Part shown: one piece after another, positions 11,523-22,064 of the stretch
Layout of the letters: each line of letters opens with the position of its first letter
Position numbering within the stretch: the stretch's first letter is position 1
Source: Bolinopsis microptera
Lineage: Eukaryota; Ctenophora; Tentaculata; Lobata; Bolinopsidae
Direction of reading: 5' to 3'
Assembly (NCBI RefSeq): GCF_026151205.1
Contig: NC_087077.1
Span: 20,791,510 to 20,855,509 of the forward strand
DNA: 64,000 nt
Translations under genes and position numbers: made by a program
The notes under the pieces: model-generated
Database searches by the model: none
The model's input: only the letters and a program-made list of their open reading frames with translations
What the model was told of the DNA's origin: nothing

Positions 11523-11550
11523 GCGCTTGCAGTAGCGCGCGCCCGCCTCA
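11523..11550. repeat. Family D GC-rich hairpin fragment
   Basis: GCTTGCAGTAGCGCGCGCCC matches, in reverse orientation, the cores at 35521-35550, 37382-37407 and 46981-47005. The preceding CTATCCAGAGCCCTTGCG also recurs inverted near 58125-58150. Confidence 0.5.
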
Positions 11551-11773
11551 CTTTCTTGACTTGTGAAACAAGCGCGCCCGAAGTGGCGCGAAAGCACATG
11601 GTTAGGTGAAGTAATTATTTATTGTGTTTGGTGTTACTTGTTTTCATTCTTTTTTTGATTTCCCCTTCTCTTTTATTTTGTCTTCTGAAAGTTTGCTGCG
11701 ACGTTTTGTACTTTTCTTTTTGAATTTGTATGCCATAATGTGATCATTGCGACCTTTTTCACCACCTAGTGAT

Positions 11774-11896
11774 TGACGGATGTTACTCGTCTAAATTTCT
11801 TCGAAGTAGCGCGCGCCGCTTTCTTCTCGAAATATTGGCCCGATGGCAAGTGCTACGAAGTAGCGCGCGCCGGGCCAGACCATTAACAATGGTCAA
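11774..11896. mobile_element. Family B hairpin element, copy 1
   Basis: Runs from TTGACGGATGTTACTCG to a CCATTAACAATGGTCAA end. The two ends are imperfect inverted repeats (TTGACggaTGTTA / TTGACcatTGTTA). Inside, TTCGAAGTAGCGCGCGCC appears twice. Close copies are at 55606-55725 and, inverted and shortened, at 56271-56339. Confidence 0.7.
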
Positions 11897-11939
11897 CCTA
11901 GTGAGAGCTCTTGAGTTATAGATAAATAAATAAATTCTA

Positions 11940-12199
11940 ACAAAATATAGAACCCCTACATCACTATTATACTCCCTCTTTGAAACATCTGGCAGACTTG
12001 GCAAAGAGACACTCATTCTCACACCTAAACCATCAGACAGCTACATATACAGAGCAGGGACAATATGGAACACATTACGACAAAATCTCATTCTAACTAC
12101 ATTCACCCGTAAGCCCAATCACCTCAAATCATTTATAAAAATAACCATCGCTCACACTCAAAAGAAAGGAGAACCAAATGACTGGAACTTAGCCTTATA
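11940..12199 (+). pseudogene. LINE reverse transcriptase C-terminal fragment
   Basis: One frame (codons in phase with TAC at 12048) reads YRTPTSLLYSLFETSGR, then TPKPSDSYIYRAGTIWNTL and on to a TAA at about 12197-12199. The YRAG-x-IWN-x-LP-like motif followed by a basic F-K tail is the usual C-terminal end of LINE RT proteins. Only the last 80-85 residues remain; there is no RT core. It lies between a family B element and the Penelope-like element. Confidence 0.55.
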
Positions 12200-12419
12200 A
12201 ACAGTGTTCGACAAAATTCAAAAACTTTCAAAAGGAGAGAGAGGGTTTAAAAGTTAAGTAGTAGTGCAGTAAAAATAGCAGAATTAGATATAAATTTGGA
12301 GCCAGTTCTTTAAACTGGCTTACTTATACTACTTAAAGGGTGTTCAAGGGTTTTCTATTGAATTTATATTGAATTTTATATAGGGTAATTGTTATATTAT
12401 GTGTATATTGTTTGAATAA

Positions 12420-15083
12420 TTTCTACAAAACTTTCAAACTGAAACACCTAATCAACACACCAACCTTACAACACAAACACCTAATCAACACATCAACCCT
12501 ACCACCCAACTTTCATTTAATGACTCACTCATATCACTATTTGGACAGCATGCATCCACACTGGCCAAAACCACCTCTCACAGCATAGAACACATGGCCA
12601 TTAACTCATGTCACATATCATTCCTGAAAGCCTGCCGTGATCACTCACTCATCCCTAAGGGACTCAGACTCACCAACCCACTATCCACCAAACGCTCAAC
12701 TGAAGTCCTCACTCACGCATCTAACCTCCTCATCACTGAAAGACTCAACCACTATCGCCTCAAATATGCACAACACAAACGCACTTATGAGCACAACCTC
12801 AGACACATAGAATCACTCATAACCCCTCAATATTTTCAGAAACTAGGACACCTCAACACCAAAAAATCCTCATACACCCACAGAAAACAACTCCTTACTC
12901 ACCAAAAGAAGTTCGCGGTACTACTCTCAGAATACGACACCCCGTTCCTCTCACCCTACGACACTCTTAAAACGCTCGACATACCCTCTCCCACATTTCA
13001 TGGTCCCCTCCTCAAGACCTCACCTACCCCCAAGAAAGACACCACAGCCAAAACAGTGATCAACCTCTCTGGACAGACCCTCTCCACAGCTGAAACTGAC
13101 GTCCTCTCCCTTGGACTGAAGTTCGTCCCGACACCCACCTCAGATCCTACCCCCGACCTGGCTCCCCTCATACAGAATATCACTAAACAACTAGGAGAAG
13201 GCATGGAAGCCTCAGCCACATATCAGGTCACCTCTGTATTATCTAAATTTGACAATAAACGTGACATGACCACCGACAATTTGACTCCACAACAACGTAC
13301 CGCTCTTAAATCTTTAAAATCTAAGAAATCTGAATTGAAATTTCTTCCTGCTGATAAGGGCAACGCCACTGTTGTACTGACTCACGATCAATACATAACC
13401 AAAGTTACCGACCACTTATCCTCAGGTAGTTACACCCTCTTAACGAAAGACCCCACTCAATCCGTTACCACTAAACTACAGAAAGTCCTCAAGAAACTAC
13501 ACACCGACAAGAAGATCACGACCGACCTATACCACAAGATGCGCAACCTACATCCTAGATGGCCTCAACTTTACGGACAACCTAAGATACACAAACCCGG
13601 CGCACCTATCCGTCCCGTAGTCAGCTTCTACAACACCCCCCTCCAAGCCCTCCACAAAGTCCTCGCATCTTTCCTCAAACCCCTAGCCCAGAACCCCTTA
13701 CGCCTCAAAGACTCTTCCGACTTCAAACATCGCTTCGACTCCTCTCTCAATCCCTCCTTCCACTACCACGCCTCCTTAGACGTCCAATCCTTGTACACCT
13801 CCTGTGACATGCGCCTAGCCCTCAAAACTGTCATCTCCTCCTTTGAACAGAACCCCTCTCGTCTTCCCTCCAATGTCACCACCACCACCATAGGCTCCCT
13901 TATCAACTTTTGCCTTGACAACTCATACCTTGAATTCAACGGCTCCTTCTACTCCCAAGACGAAGGTGGTACAATGGGATCCCCCCTCATTGTTGAACTA
14001 GCTGAAATCCGCCTTGCTGAAATCGAGACCTTAGCTTTATCCTCATGTCCTGACCCTCCGAACACTTACTCCCATTTCGTTGACGACGGCCTTGGATCTT
14101 TCAGAGACAGAAACCACGCAGAATCCTTCCTTACATTCCTTAACTCCCTTACTGAAGACCTCAACTTTACCCAAGAACATCCCTCTACAGACGGAACTAT
14201 ACCCTTCCTTGACGTTCTCATCCACCCTGACAAATCCACATCAGTCTACAGAAAACCCACCCACACCAACCTCTACACCAAGTACTCCTCCTGCACCACC
14301 AACTCATCTAAGAACGCAGTCATCCGATCACTGACCAGAAGAGCCCACAACATCTGCTCACCCCAACACCTTGACGACGAACTCCAGACAGTACGACACG
14401 TTTGCCTCCAGAACGGCTTCCCTCCTCACCGCATCACCACCATCATGGACGAAGTACAACGGAAATTCACCAACCCCTCCCGCCACCAATCCCTAGCCTC
14501 ATTCAACCGACAGACCCGTGATCATGCCCTTAGTGTTTCTCTTCCTTTCCATCCCTCCCTATCCAAACCCATCTCCAAGATACTCGGACAACACGACATC
14601 AAAGTCACCCACTCCTCTGCTACCTCCCTCCGCAACCTCCTCACCAAAACGAAGACCACACCCCCTACTCACCTCACTCCCAACACCATCTACGAAATTT
14701 CCTGCTCACAGTGCCCCTCCAAATACACCGGACAGACCTACAGACCCTTGGTCCACCGCATGAAAGAACACGAACGATGTTACAGACTCAACAACGCCAT
14801 CGACGAATCCACAGACAGAATCAAATCAGCCCCTGCACATCATGCCCTGACCACCGGCCACACCATCTCCTGGAACAACATCGAAGTCCTCAAATCCCTC
14901 ACCTCACGCTCCCAACTTGACCTCACAGAACACGCAGCTATACAAATACGACAACCAGCTATGAACAGAACAGACCGCGCACCCAAATGTAGTTCTCTCT
15001 GGGACCCCATTCTTCCTAAAATTGCCAAATCCTTAAAGTCCAGACCATCTGGCATTTCCTTCTCAACCTCAACAGAAGACTAA
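12420..15083 (+). CDS. Penelope-like element: RT plus GIY-YIG endonuclease
   Basis: The frame is open from 12420; the first ATG at 12594 gives 829 residues ending at 15083. Counting from that ATG, the RT core shows KIHKPGAPIRPVVS near residue 330, motif A SLDVQSLYTS near 394, motif B GGTMGSP near 457 and motif C FVDDG near 495 (most RTs have YxDD). IPFLDVLI follows. A GIY-YIG endonuclease begins near residue 699 (IYEISCSQCPSKYTGQT, then R-x-L-x-x-R-x-x-EH), with YTG in place of YIG and an upstream Cys pair. This RT-then-GIY-YIG order defines endonuclease-bearing Penelope-like elements, which copy themselves by target-primed reverse transcription. There are no internal stops, so the copy may be young. 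A conceptual N-terminal extension to 12420 lacks an ATG. Terminal pLTR-type repeats were not recognised. Confidence 0.9.
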   Translation, partial: FLQNFQTETPNQHTNLTTQTPNQHINPTTQLSFNDSLISLFGQHASTLAKTTSHSIEHMAINSCHISFLKACRDHSLIPKGLRLTNPLSTKRSTEVLTHASNLLITERLNHYRLKYAQHKRTYEHNLRHIESLITPQYFQKLGHLNTKKSSYTHRKQLLTHQKKFAVLLSEYDTPFLSPYDTLKTLDIPSPTFHGPLLKTSPTPKKDTTAKTVINLSGQTLSTAETDVLSLGLKFVPTPTSDPTPDLAPLIQNITKQLGEGMEASATYQVTSVLSKFDNKRDMTTDNLTPQQRTALKSLKSKKSELKFLPADKGNATVVLTHDQYITKVTDHLSSGSYTLLTKDPTQSVTTKLQKVLKKLHTDKKITTDLYHKMRNLHPRWPQLYGQPKIHKPGAPIRPVVSFYNTPLQALHKVLASFLKPLAQNPLRLKDSSDFKHRFDSSLNPSFHYHASLDVQSLYTSCDMRLALKTVISSFEQNPSRLPSNVTTTTIGSLINFCLDNSYLEFNGSFYSQDEGGTMGSPLIVELAEIRLAEIETLALSSCPDPPNTYSHFVDDGLGSFRDRNHAESFLTFLNSLTEDLNFTQEHPSTDGTIPFLDVLIHPDKSTSVYRKPTHTNLYTKYSSCTTNSSKNAVIRSLTRRAHNICSPQHLDDELQTVRHVCLQNGFPPHRITTIMDEVQRKFTNPSRHQSLASFNRQTRDHALSVSLPFHPSLSKPISKILGQHDIKVTHSSATSLRNLLTKTKTTPPTHLTPNTIYEISCSQCPSKYTGQTYRPLVHRMKEHERCYRLNNAIDESTDRIKSAPAHHALTTGHTISWNNIEVLKSLTSRSQLDLTEHAAIQIRQPAMNRTDRAPKCSSLWDPILPKIAKSLKSRPSGISFSTSTED

Positions 15084-15296
15084 AATTTTTATTGACATTG
15101 TACTGTAATTTTCACTTTCCCACCCACACTTCCCCCACCCTCCATCCCTGACACCACTCACTCACATATAAGCATTGTCCACCACATCACATTCAGCTGA
15201 CGACGATTAACACATGTTTATTGAAAGCTTCTACAAGTTAAATCATCGTATCTCTTATATGTTTTTAACCCAACTCCACTCAGTTTCAAACTGACC

Positions 15297-17747
15297 TTGC
15301 CTCACATTGAAGACGAAAATGATTCAGTTGCACAAAGGTTTAATTCACTACTTAAGTCTTGTGGGTGGGTGCAACAAATTTCAGCTGCAACACACAGAGA
15401 TGGGGGCATATTAGATCTTGTAATTACCAGGGATGGTTCTTTTACTCACGATTGCATTGAAATTCTAGATCCTGTCATTACTGATTCTGGTACATCGTCT
15501 GACCACTACTTTGTTGCTTTCAATTGCAATGTATCTCCAGCACCCATAGGCACTCTAGAACCAATTACTTACAGAAACATTGCTTGCATAGACCTAGATG
15601 CTTTTGTTGAGGACATTCTTAAGTCAAAACTATGTGACACTGATTGCTTCAATGACCTCGATAGTGCAGTTGATATCTATGAGTCTGAGTTGAGCAGTAT
15701 TTTGGACAAGCATGCTAAAGAAAAAACTTTCATCCCAAGAAAAGATCATAACGCTGAATGGTGGTCTACACACTGTCAACAAGCAAAAGCAATGAGAAGA
15801 AAGATTGAGAGACTGTATCAAAAGAATCATGATTGCCCAGATTATAAACGACTGTACAGGAAAGCATCAGAGAGAGCATCCTCAGTCATTGTATCCACAA
15901 GAGATCACTTCTACAAAACAAGGTTACAAGATAGTGCAGGTGATGCTAAAAAGACTTATTCCATCGTTAATAAGTTGCTCAATAAAGAAAAAGTTAGTAC
16001 TACTACACCTTCTTGCTCTTCAAATCTTGAGAGTGCTAACAACTTTGCACAGTTCTTTAAATCAAAGGTCGACAACATATACAACAACATTTATTTAGAA
16101 CAACAATCGCAAGATTCTCCTAACTCAGATGAATTTGTTCCTTTTTCTAATAGCCCAAAGATAGTACAATTCCGTCATGTGTCTGATGAAGAACTAGTAA
16201 GCATCATAAAGAATATGTCTAACAAATTCTGTGATCTTGACCCCATACCTACAAAGATTCTCATCAAGTGTCTCCCAGAACTCCTTCCTCTGATCTCATT
16301 TATAGTCAATGAATCATTAGTTAAAGGTGAGTTTCCTATAAAACTGAAGGAGGCTCTCATTCGTCCAAGTTTGAAGAAACGTGGCCTTGACGGTGAATCT
16401 CTATCTAACTATAGGCCTATTAGCAATCTCTCATTCTTGTCAAAAATCATTAAGAAATGTGTATCTATACAGCTCACCAGTTATCTTGAGGATAACAACT
16501 TGCTTTCTAAAGTTCAGTCCGGCTATAGGAAGTTTCATAGCTGTGAAACTGCAACAACCAGAATCCATAACGACATCTTGATAACTATTGACAAGAAAAC
16601 TAAAGTTGTTCTTTTACTTCTAGATTTGAGTGCTGCCTTTGATACTGTCAATCACCCAAGATTAATCAAGAAGCTAAGATCTGCTTATGGCATTACAGGC
16701 ATTGCTCTTACATGGATCAGGTCCTACTTGGCTAACCGTTCATTTTGTGTCAAAGTCGAGGATTCGTCTTCCTCAGCAACTGTTCTTGAGATAGGTGTGC
16801 CACAAGGTTCAATCCTTGGCCCCCTGCTATTCATATTGTACACCAAAGATCTTGAGAACATTGCAAGTATGCATGGGTGCTGTATTCATTTGTATGCTGA
16901 TGACACCCAGCTGTATTTCACTCTTGATTCTGATGACCCATCACAGCTAGAGCACAATATGGAACACTGTATGTCTGATATCAAGAAATGGATGACAAAC
17001 AATTTCCTTCAACTGAATTCTTCTAAGACTGAAGTCATCGTTATATCCTCTAAATTTGACTCAACAAATATTCCAGCCTCTCTACAGATTGTTAAGGATC
17101 AAGAGCCACATGTTGTTAGTGGAACTGTGAAGAGTCTTGGGCTGTATTTGGACAGTTATCTTTCAATGAGTGATCAGATTACGTCAGTGGTTCAAGCATG
17201 TAATATTCAGATCAGAAATTTGTGGTTTATTGCATCAAAACTGTCTTTTAACCTTAAGATTCAGCTTGTTCATGCTCTAGTACTCTCTAGAATTGATTAT
17301 TGCAATAGCATATATTTTGGACTGAGCTTTTATGATTTAAGTCGTTTACAGAAGGTGCAAAATTCTGCTGTAAGATTTATTTTCGGGAGAGGAAGAAAGG
17401 CACACACTACTCCACTACTTAAGAAAGTTCATTTTCTACCAGTTAGATTTAGAATAGATTTTAAGATTGCCCTACTTGCCTACAAGTGTTTAAATAATAT
17501 AGCTCCTCCTTACTTAAAAGAGTTGATATCTCCTAGGCAGCAAAGTTTTAAAAATGTACGTCTTGATAATGATTATTTTTACCTTAGTTTTCCGCCCTCT
17601 CCTAACTATGTAAACACAGAGAAAGCTTTTAGTCACTGTGCAGTTAAAGTATTTAATTCCTTGCCATACGACATAAGATCAGCTGAGTCAGTTACATCTT
17701 TCAAGACCAAACTTAAAACATACTTCTTTTCTCTAGCATTTGATTGA
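15297..17747 (+). CDS. L2-like LINE ORF2, 5'-truncated (end of EEP, RT)
   Basis: The 816-residue frame begins inside the endonuclease/exonuclease/phosphatase domain (PHIEDENDSVAQRF, LDLVITRDG, then SDH near residue 80) and continues into a full RT. RT signs are NYRPISNLSFLSKI, motif A LSAAFDTVNH near residue 441, GVPQGSILGPLLF, and motif C YADDTQLYF near 532. The C-terminal segment (RIDYCNSIYFGLS, LQKVQNSAVR, HFLPVRFRIDFKI) fits the L2/CR1 group. The catalytic first half of the endonuclease is missing because the copy is truncated at its 5' end, about 210 bp after the Penelope-like stop codon. No stop interrupts the remaining frame. The first codon is not a natural start. Confidence 0.9.
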   Translation: MPHIEDENDSVAQRFNSLLKSCGWVQQISAATHRDGGILDLVITRDGSFTHDCIEILDPVITDSGTSSDHYFVAFNCNVSPAPIGTLEPITYRNIACIDLDAFVEDILKSKLCDTDCFNDLDSAVDIYESELSSILDKHAKEKTFIPRKDHNAEWWSTHCQQAKAMRRKIERLYQKNHDCPDYKRLYRKASERASSVIVSTRDHFYKTRLQDSAGDAKKTYSIVNKLLNKEKVSTTTPSCSSNLESANNFAQFFKSKVDNIYNNIYLEQQSQDSPNSDEFVPFSNSPKIVQFRHVSDEELVSIIKNMSNKFCDLDPIPTKILIKCLPELLPLISFIVNESLVKGEFPIKLKEALIRPSLKKRGLDGESLSNYRPISNLSFLSKIIKKCVSIQLTSYLEDNNLLSKVQSGYRKFHSCETATTRIHNDILITIDKKTKVVLLLLDLSAAFDTVNHPRLIKKLRSAYGITGIALTWIRSYLANRSFCVKVEDSSSSATVLEIGVPQGSILGPLLFILYTKDLENIASMHGCCIHLYADDTQLYFTLDSDDPSQLEHNMEHCMSDIKKWMTNNFLQLNSSKTEVIVISSKFDSTNIPASLQIVKDQEPHVVSGTVKSLGLYLDSYLSMSDQITSVVQACNIQIRNLWFIASKLSFNLKIQLVHALVLSRIDYCNSIYFGLSFYDLSRLQKVQNSAVRFIFGRGRKAHTTPLLKKVHFLPVRFRIDFKIALLAYKCLNNIAPPYLKELISPRQQSFKNVRLDNDYFYLSFPPSPNYVNTEKAFSHCAVKVFNSLPYDIRSAESVTSFKTKLKTYFFSLAFD

Positions 17748-17925
17748 TTTTGCATTTACATAGGTAAAATGAACTTGTCATGTCTAATTATCAATTAAAC
17801 TAAGCTCAGTTAATGTAAGAGCCGCTTTAGAAAGCACTGGAGTTTATCTCCAGGATTAAATTATATCGAGTTATATGATTTAGCTATAAGGCGGTTTATA
17901 AATGTTGTAATTATTATTATTACTT
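17748..17925 (+). repeat. 3' UTR and (ATT)n tail of the L2-like LINE
   Basis: After the ORF2 stop an untranslated stretch with CTGGAGTTTATCTCCAG hairpin ends in TTATTATTATTAC. A 3' hairpin plus a short simple repeat instead of poly(A) is usual for L2-type LINEs. Confidence 0.7.
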
Positions 17926-19140
17926 AAGCTTACAAAAGCTGAAATATCTTAGCAAAATATAACTTGCAGCAGCCCCATACCTTGTCATGAACATAATATC
18001 GAAACTATGTGATCTCATCTTTCTCTGGGTGCAAAATGAATATAATATATAGGTTTATTAGTTTTATAGAAATTTAAAAGTTCTATAGAAATTTATATAT
18101 GGATTATAAACTTTTTTTTTTGTGTGTTTTGTGTTATGCATCTCTATACACCTATTTTAGAAGAGATTTTTATAGAATTTCAGAAGTGCAGTAGGGTCAG
18201 TTTCAGACAAATTAAGCATAAATGACATCAAATTGCCATGTCTGAAATGGTTTGTAAATCAATGAAACAAGAAATTCAATGAAACAAGAAATTTAATTTT
18301 AGCACATTTTTACAGAATAAAAAGATGTAAAACAATTCATAAAATATAATGCCCATTTGGTGTATGACTTTTTGTCCTGACTGCTAGTTTGGTTTATGAA
18401 GGACAGGTACCTAACGGGGCAAGGAATGCGCGTGCCTGGAAGCTTTTGCACACACCGAAACGCTAGTTCAGTTAAGTTTTTAGAGACAAGGCTCAGATTA
18501 GGACTAGAAGAAAAATTGTTAGCAGACATTAGAGGTTCTGTTTATAATTGTTACTATAGGTTGCAGTCTTGTTGTGACAAAAAGTCTACACTAAAACATG
18601 ATTTAGTTTATATTTAGGATATAAAATGCAGCTTCAAGGTGGATATTGGAGAGCTGGTGAAAGATTATGGCCTTTGTATCAATTGTTATAATAAGCTATA
18701 AATATCTTAAACTAACATACAGTGCTAATTAAAAATTTCTTTAACCTTCATTCTCAAATTAGATTTTTAAAATTCAAAAATTAATATACAATGATTTTAG
18801 CCCCAAGCGTTTTGGTCCCTCATTCCTGCCACTCAGCATTGCCTACTGTAAAGTAGAAATTTTTCTAAGACTATATAGAGAAACTGACCTTGTCTCACTA
18901 AATTCAACCACTTGCAATAATAAAAATACTAACAACCAAATAAAGTTTTAAAAATAATTATATACAATCACCAAAGAATATTTCCTCAAGTTTACTTCTA
19001 GTTAACTAATTCGTGGTTTAAGCTCTTATTTTATTTATATGATTAAAGGAATGTAAAATAAAACTTATTGTTTCATTGAAAACTTTTTGTTATATTGGTA
19101 TAAAATCACCAAAATTATGGGGGGTATTATTATATAACTT
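17926..19140. other. AT-rich non-coding stretch
   Basis: I find no supported gene or repeat family here. Short open frames at 18299-18617 overlap on both strands and show no recognisable motif. Confidence 0.5.
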
Positions 19141-19222
19141 TATTCAAATCAAAAATAGAACATAAATGAACATCTTAAAGATCTGATAAGTAGCCAGAAA
19201 AAAAGAAAAACTGATACACAAG

Positions 19223-19639
19223 CTATAACAACTTATTCCATCCCGCTCTATCAGAGGCTAAAAGTCTTAAATTGTACAAATCGTCTGTATTTACAAATGG
19301 AATGTTCCTGCTACCTAAATCAAATGTAATAGTCTTAAGCAAGTTCGACTGGTGTCTACCTACTCTACCCTTTTTAGTACTCTGACTCTCTACTGCAAAG
19401 TGTAATGCAAGCTGTGCAGGTGAGTTGTTATTACTGCGAAGGACATGTCCGAGCATCCTCCATCGTGCACATGCAACACGCTCACTGAGTGGAACCACTT
19501 CACATCTCTTGTAAAGGGTGTCGTTTTTGATTATATTAGGGTAAGTCATTCTGATGATTTGCCTCAGATGCTTTCTGTGGCAAATATCCAGTTTACTCAG
19601 TAGCTGCTTTGAAGCTGCCCAGCAGCTACAATTATACAT
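19223..19639 (-). pseudogene. RTE-like LINE RT C-terminal fragment
   Basis: The 138-residue minus-strand frame has LDICHRKHLRQIIRMTYPN, a CEVVPLSERVACARWRMLGH segment and a basic GRVGRH motif. L-x-x-FHR-x-CLR..I and RRW-x-WLGHVLR are hallmarks of the region after the RT domain in RTE-type LINEs. The upstream RT core is absent, and the copy starts next to a poly-G/C run at 19645. Confidence 0.65.
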
Positions 19640-19644
19640 TAAGA

Positions 19645-19742
19645 TGGGGGGGGTAGGAAGCTCAATCTCAATTCTGAAACATGCTTTTTCCGAAATTGAG
19701 ATTGAAAAAATTGAAAAAATTGAAAAAATTGAAAAAATTAAA
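19645..19742. repeat. AATTGAGATTG palindromic repeat, copy 1
   Basis: Contains GGTAGGAAGCTCAATCTCAA, a spacer with TTTTTCC, then GAAATTGAGATTG and a short run of AAAAAATTG units. The inner part is self-complementary. The same block occurs inverted at 32378-32461. Confidence 0.6.
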
Positions 19743-19984
19743 AATCTTTTAAAATCATTTTTCCGTTTAACTCAGTTCACTGATCAGTCCATAATGTTCC
19801 GATTACTGTTAAAATTACGTATACAGGGGTACAATAATCTGTATGTATCGCTGTTACTAGGACATTATAGATGATAAAATTGACTCTGGTAGCAACCATG
19901 ATCAAAAAACTTAATAAAATTCAGTACTTAGACACTGTAAGACCAGATGGATCTGGTAGATGCAATGCAAAAAAACCAAAAAAG

Positions 19985-20454
19985 GTTTTTGTGTCCGTTT
20001 TCGTCCGTTTGGTACCCTATATTTTCAAAACAGACACAAATTAGAACGGACAAAAACGGACAAAAATTGTCACGGAAATAACATTTAAATGCTTTCTCCT
20101 CCTCCTTCTTACCCTCCTCAGTCCTTCTACTCATCCTCCCCCTCATCCTCCTCTTTCTCAGTCCCCTCCTCCTCCTCCTTAGTCCTCCTTCTCCTCCCCT
20201 CCTTATCCTCCTCAGTCTTCCTACTCATACTCCACTTTCTCAGTCCGCCTCCTCCTCCTTCTCCTTGGTCCTCTTGCCCTCCAAGTCCTTCTCATCCTCC
20301 TCTTCCTCCTTCTCTTCCTCCTCATCCTCCTCCTCCTTCTCTTGATTCCTCTTGAGTCCTTCTCACCATACTCAGTCTTCCTACTTATCATCCTCCTCTT
20401 TCTCATTCCGCCTCCTCCTCCTCCTCCTCCTCCTCCTCCTCCTCCTCCTCCTCC

Positions 20455-20504
<50 letters not shown>

Positions 20505-20995
20505 TTCCTCCTCCTCCTCCTCCTCCTCCTCCTCTTCCTCTTCCTCCTCCTCTTCCTCCTCCTCATCCTCCTCCTCCTCCTCCTCCTCATTTCTCCTCCT
20601 CCTTATCGTCCTTCTCAGTCCTCCTACTCATCCTCCTCCTCATCCTCCTCTTTATCATCCCTCCTCCTCCTCAGTCCTCCTCAACCTCTTCCCTCTCCTC
20701 CTACTCCTCCTCCTCCTCCTCCTTCTCCTCCTCCTACTCCTCCTCCTCCTCCTCCTCAGTTCTTCTCCTCCTTATCATCCTTCTCAGTCCTCCTACTCAT
20801 CCTCCTCCTCATCCTCATCTTAATCAGTCCTCCTCCTTACGGACATATTATTTAAATGCTTCCTCCTCCTCCTTCTCCCCTCCTCCCCTCCTCCTTCTCC
20901 TCCTTCCCCTCCTCCTCCTCCTCTTTAGTCCTCCTCAGTCCTCCTCCTCCTCAGTCCTCCTCATCCTCAGTCCTCCTCATCCTCCAGTTCAGTAT
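19985..20995. repeat. TCC polypyrimidine array 1 with GGAC leader
   Basis: A leader with GGTACCCTATATTTTCAAAA and CGGACAAAAA units leads into ATAACATTTAAATGCTT and then about 900 bp of almost pure (TCC/CCT)n on the plus strand. The purest stretch is 20410-20600. All open frames here are low-complexity Pro/Ser/Leu or Arg/Lys strings without coding meaning. A second leader-like motif interrupts the array near 20836. Confidence 0.9.
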
Positions 20996-21664
20996 TACAC
21001 TAATTGCATATGTTGCTCTTTTCTTACTCTCTTATCTTAGTGCTTATCTCTGTTGATTGTAACGTGCAGCTACAGTGGTTTGTGTATCACCGTGTTACAC
21101 GACCATGACCATCCAGCCGAGCAAGTATGGTGAAAAGGAGATCAACATGTTTAGGGGTGACTCAGTTGAACTTCTCAGCAAGGCTATGTACGAGATGGAG
21201 ATCACAGCAATTGGGCAACTATCCCCTTCGACCGTGAAGAAGATGAACAAGGACACTGCGTGTAACTTGTTGCACGAGGCATTAAGATATTTGGAGGAGT
21301 TCACTGGTGTCGTATCCACGGACTACAAGATGGCCTCAAACTCAGTTAAACATCAGATCCCCTATTAAGATTCTAAAAAAAGTGCGATGAGATTGGATTT
21401 TGACACTAAAAGTGCGATTTTCACGAAATGTACTCCCCACCCCCCCCCCCAACCCCCAAGATTTCTTGCCCCACAAATTATTTTCTATTTAAAAAGATTT
21501 CGCGAGTCCCTTTGTAAGCGAAATTGTAAGTATGTCGCTTTAGGTCGCTCGATGTTTATTTCTCAGAATTGTAAGTATGTCACTGTTATTGGATCCATAA
21601 ATAACGAAAAATTTACGTGCGTATTTTTATGAATTATATTATGTTACATATTGTAAGTATTGTA

Positions 21665-21732
21665 AGCCCCTCGTAGCACGATGGTTTAGGGCGCGACTGT
21701 CAAGCAAGTTCGAGTCTCGTCAGCGGTCATTC
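21665..21732 (+). repeat. tRNA-like remnant
   Basis: TAGCACGATGGTTTAGGGCG resembles an A box and AAGTTCGAGTCTC a B box, about 35 bp apart. No complete cloverleaf can be drawn, so this is probably a SINE head or tRNA pseudogene. Confidence 0.4.
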
Positions 21733-22064
21733 TTTTGGCAATTATTAATTATTTTACTAAAATTATCATCAGAGCACCTTGTAATATACGTTATCCGATA
21801 GATTATACTGTTCGTACTTCATCTAGAGAAGACTGGCATTTAAGGATTTGTCCGGGGAAGGCCTTGTTCACACTGGAACATGTCAAATTATTGTAAACGG
21901 AGTTATCTGGTAATTTTTGTTTTGTTTATGGCTAGAATTTAGAATGGAATCAATGTGATGAGGATCCAGAGTTAATTATCTGCTAGGATTAATAAGTCAG
22001 TTCTCCAGTTGAAGAGACCCTTTCTCAAACTTTTAATGAAGAAATATTCACTATGCCTATGGCA

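Noticed and set aside
14043..14225. Minus-strand frames opposite the Penelope-like ORF
   Set aside because: Shadows of the coding strand; no motif and no start context.
15195..15245. Hammerhead-like core CTGACGA ... GAAA after the Penelope-like ORF
   Set aside because: Penelope-like elements often carry hammerhead ribozymes, and CUGANGA with GAAA is present. But the closing pair of stem II does not form and no complementary stem I is found, so the match is probably chance.
18299..18617. Overlapping frames on both strands at 18.3-18.6 kb
   Set aside because: No recognised motif, neither is favoured by composition, and no splice sites suggest exons.
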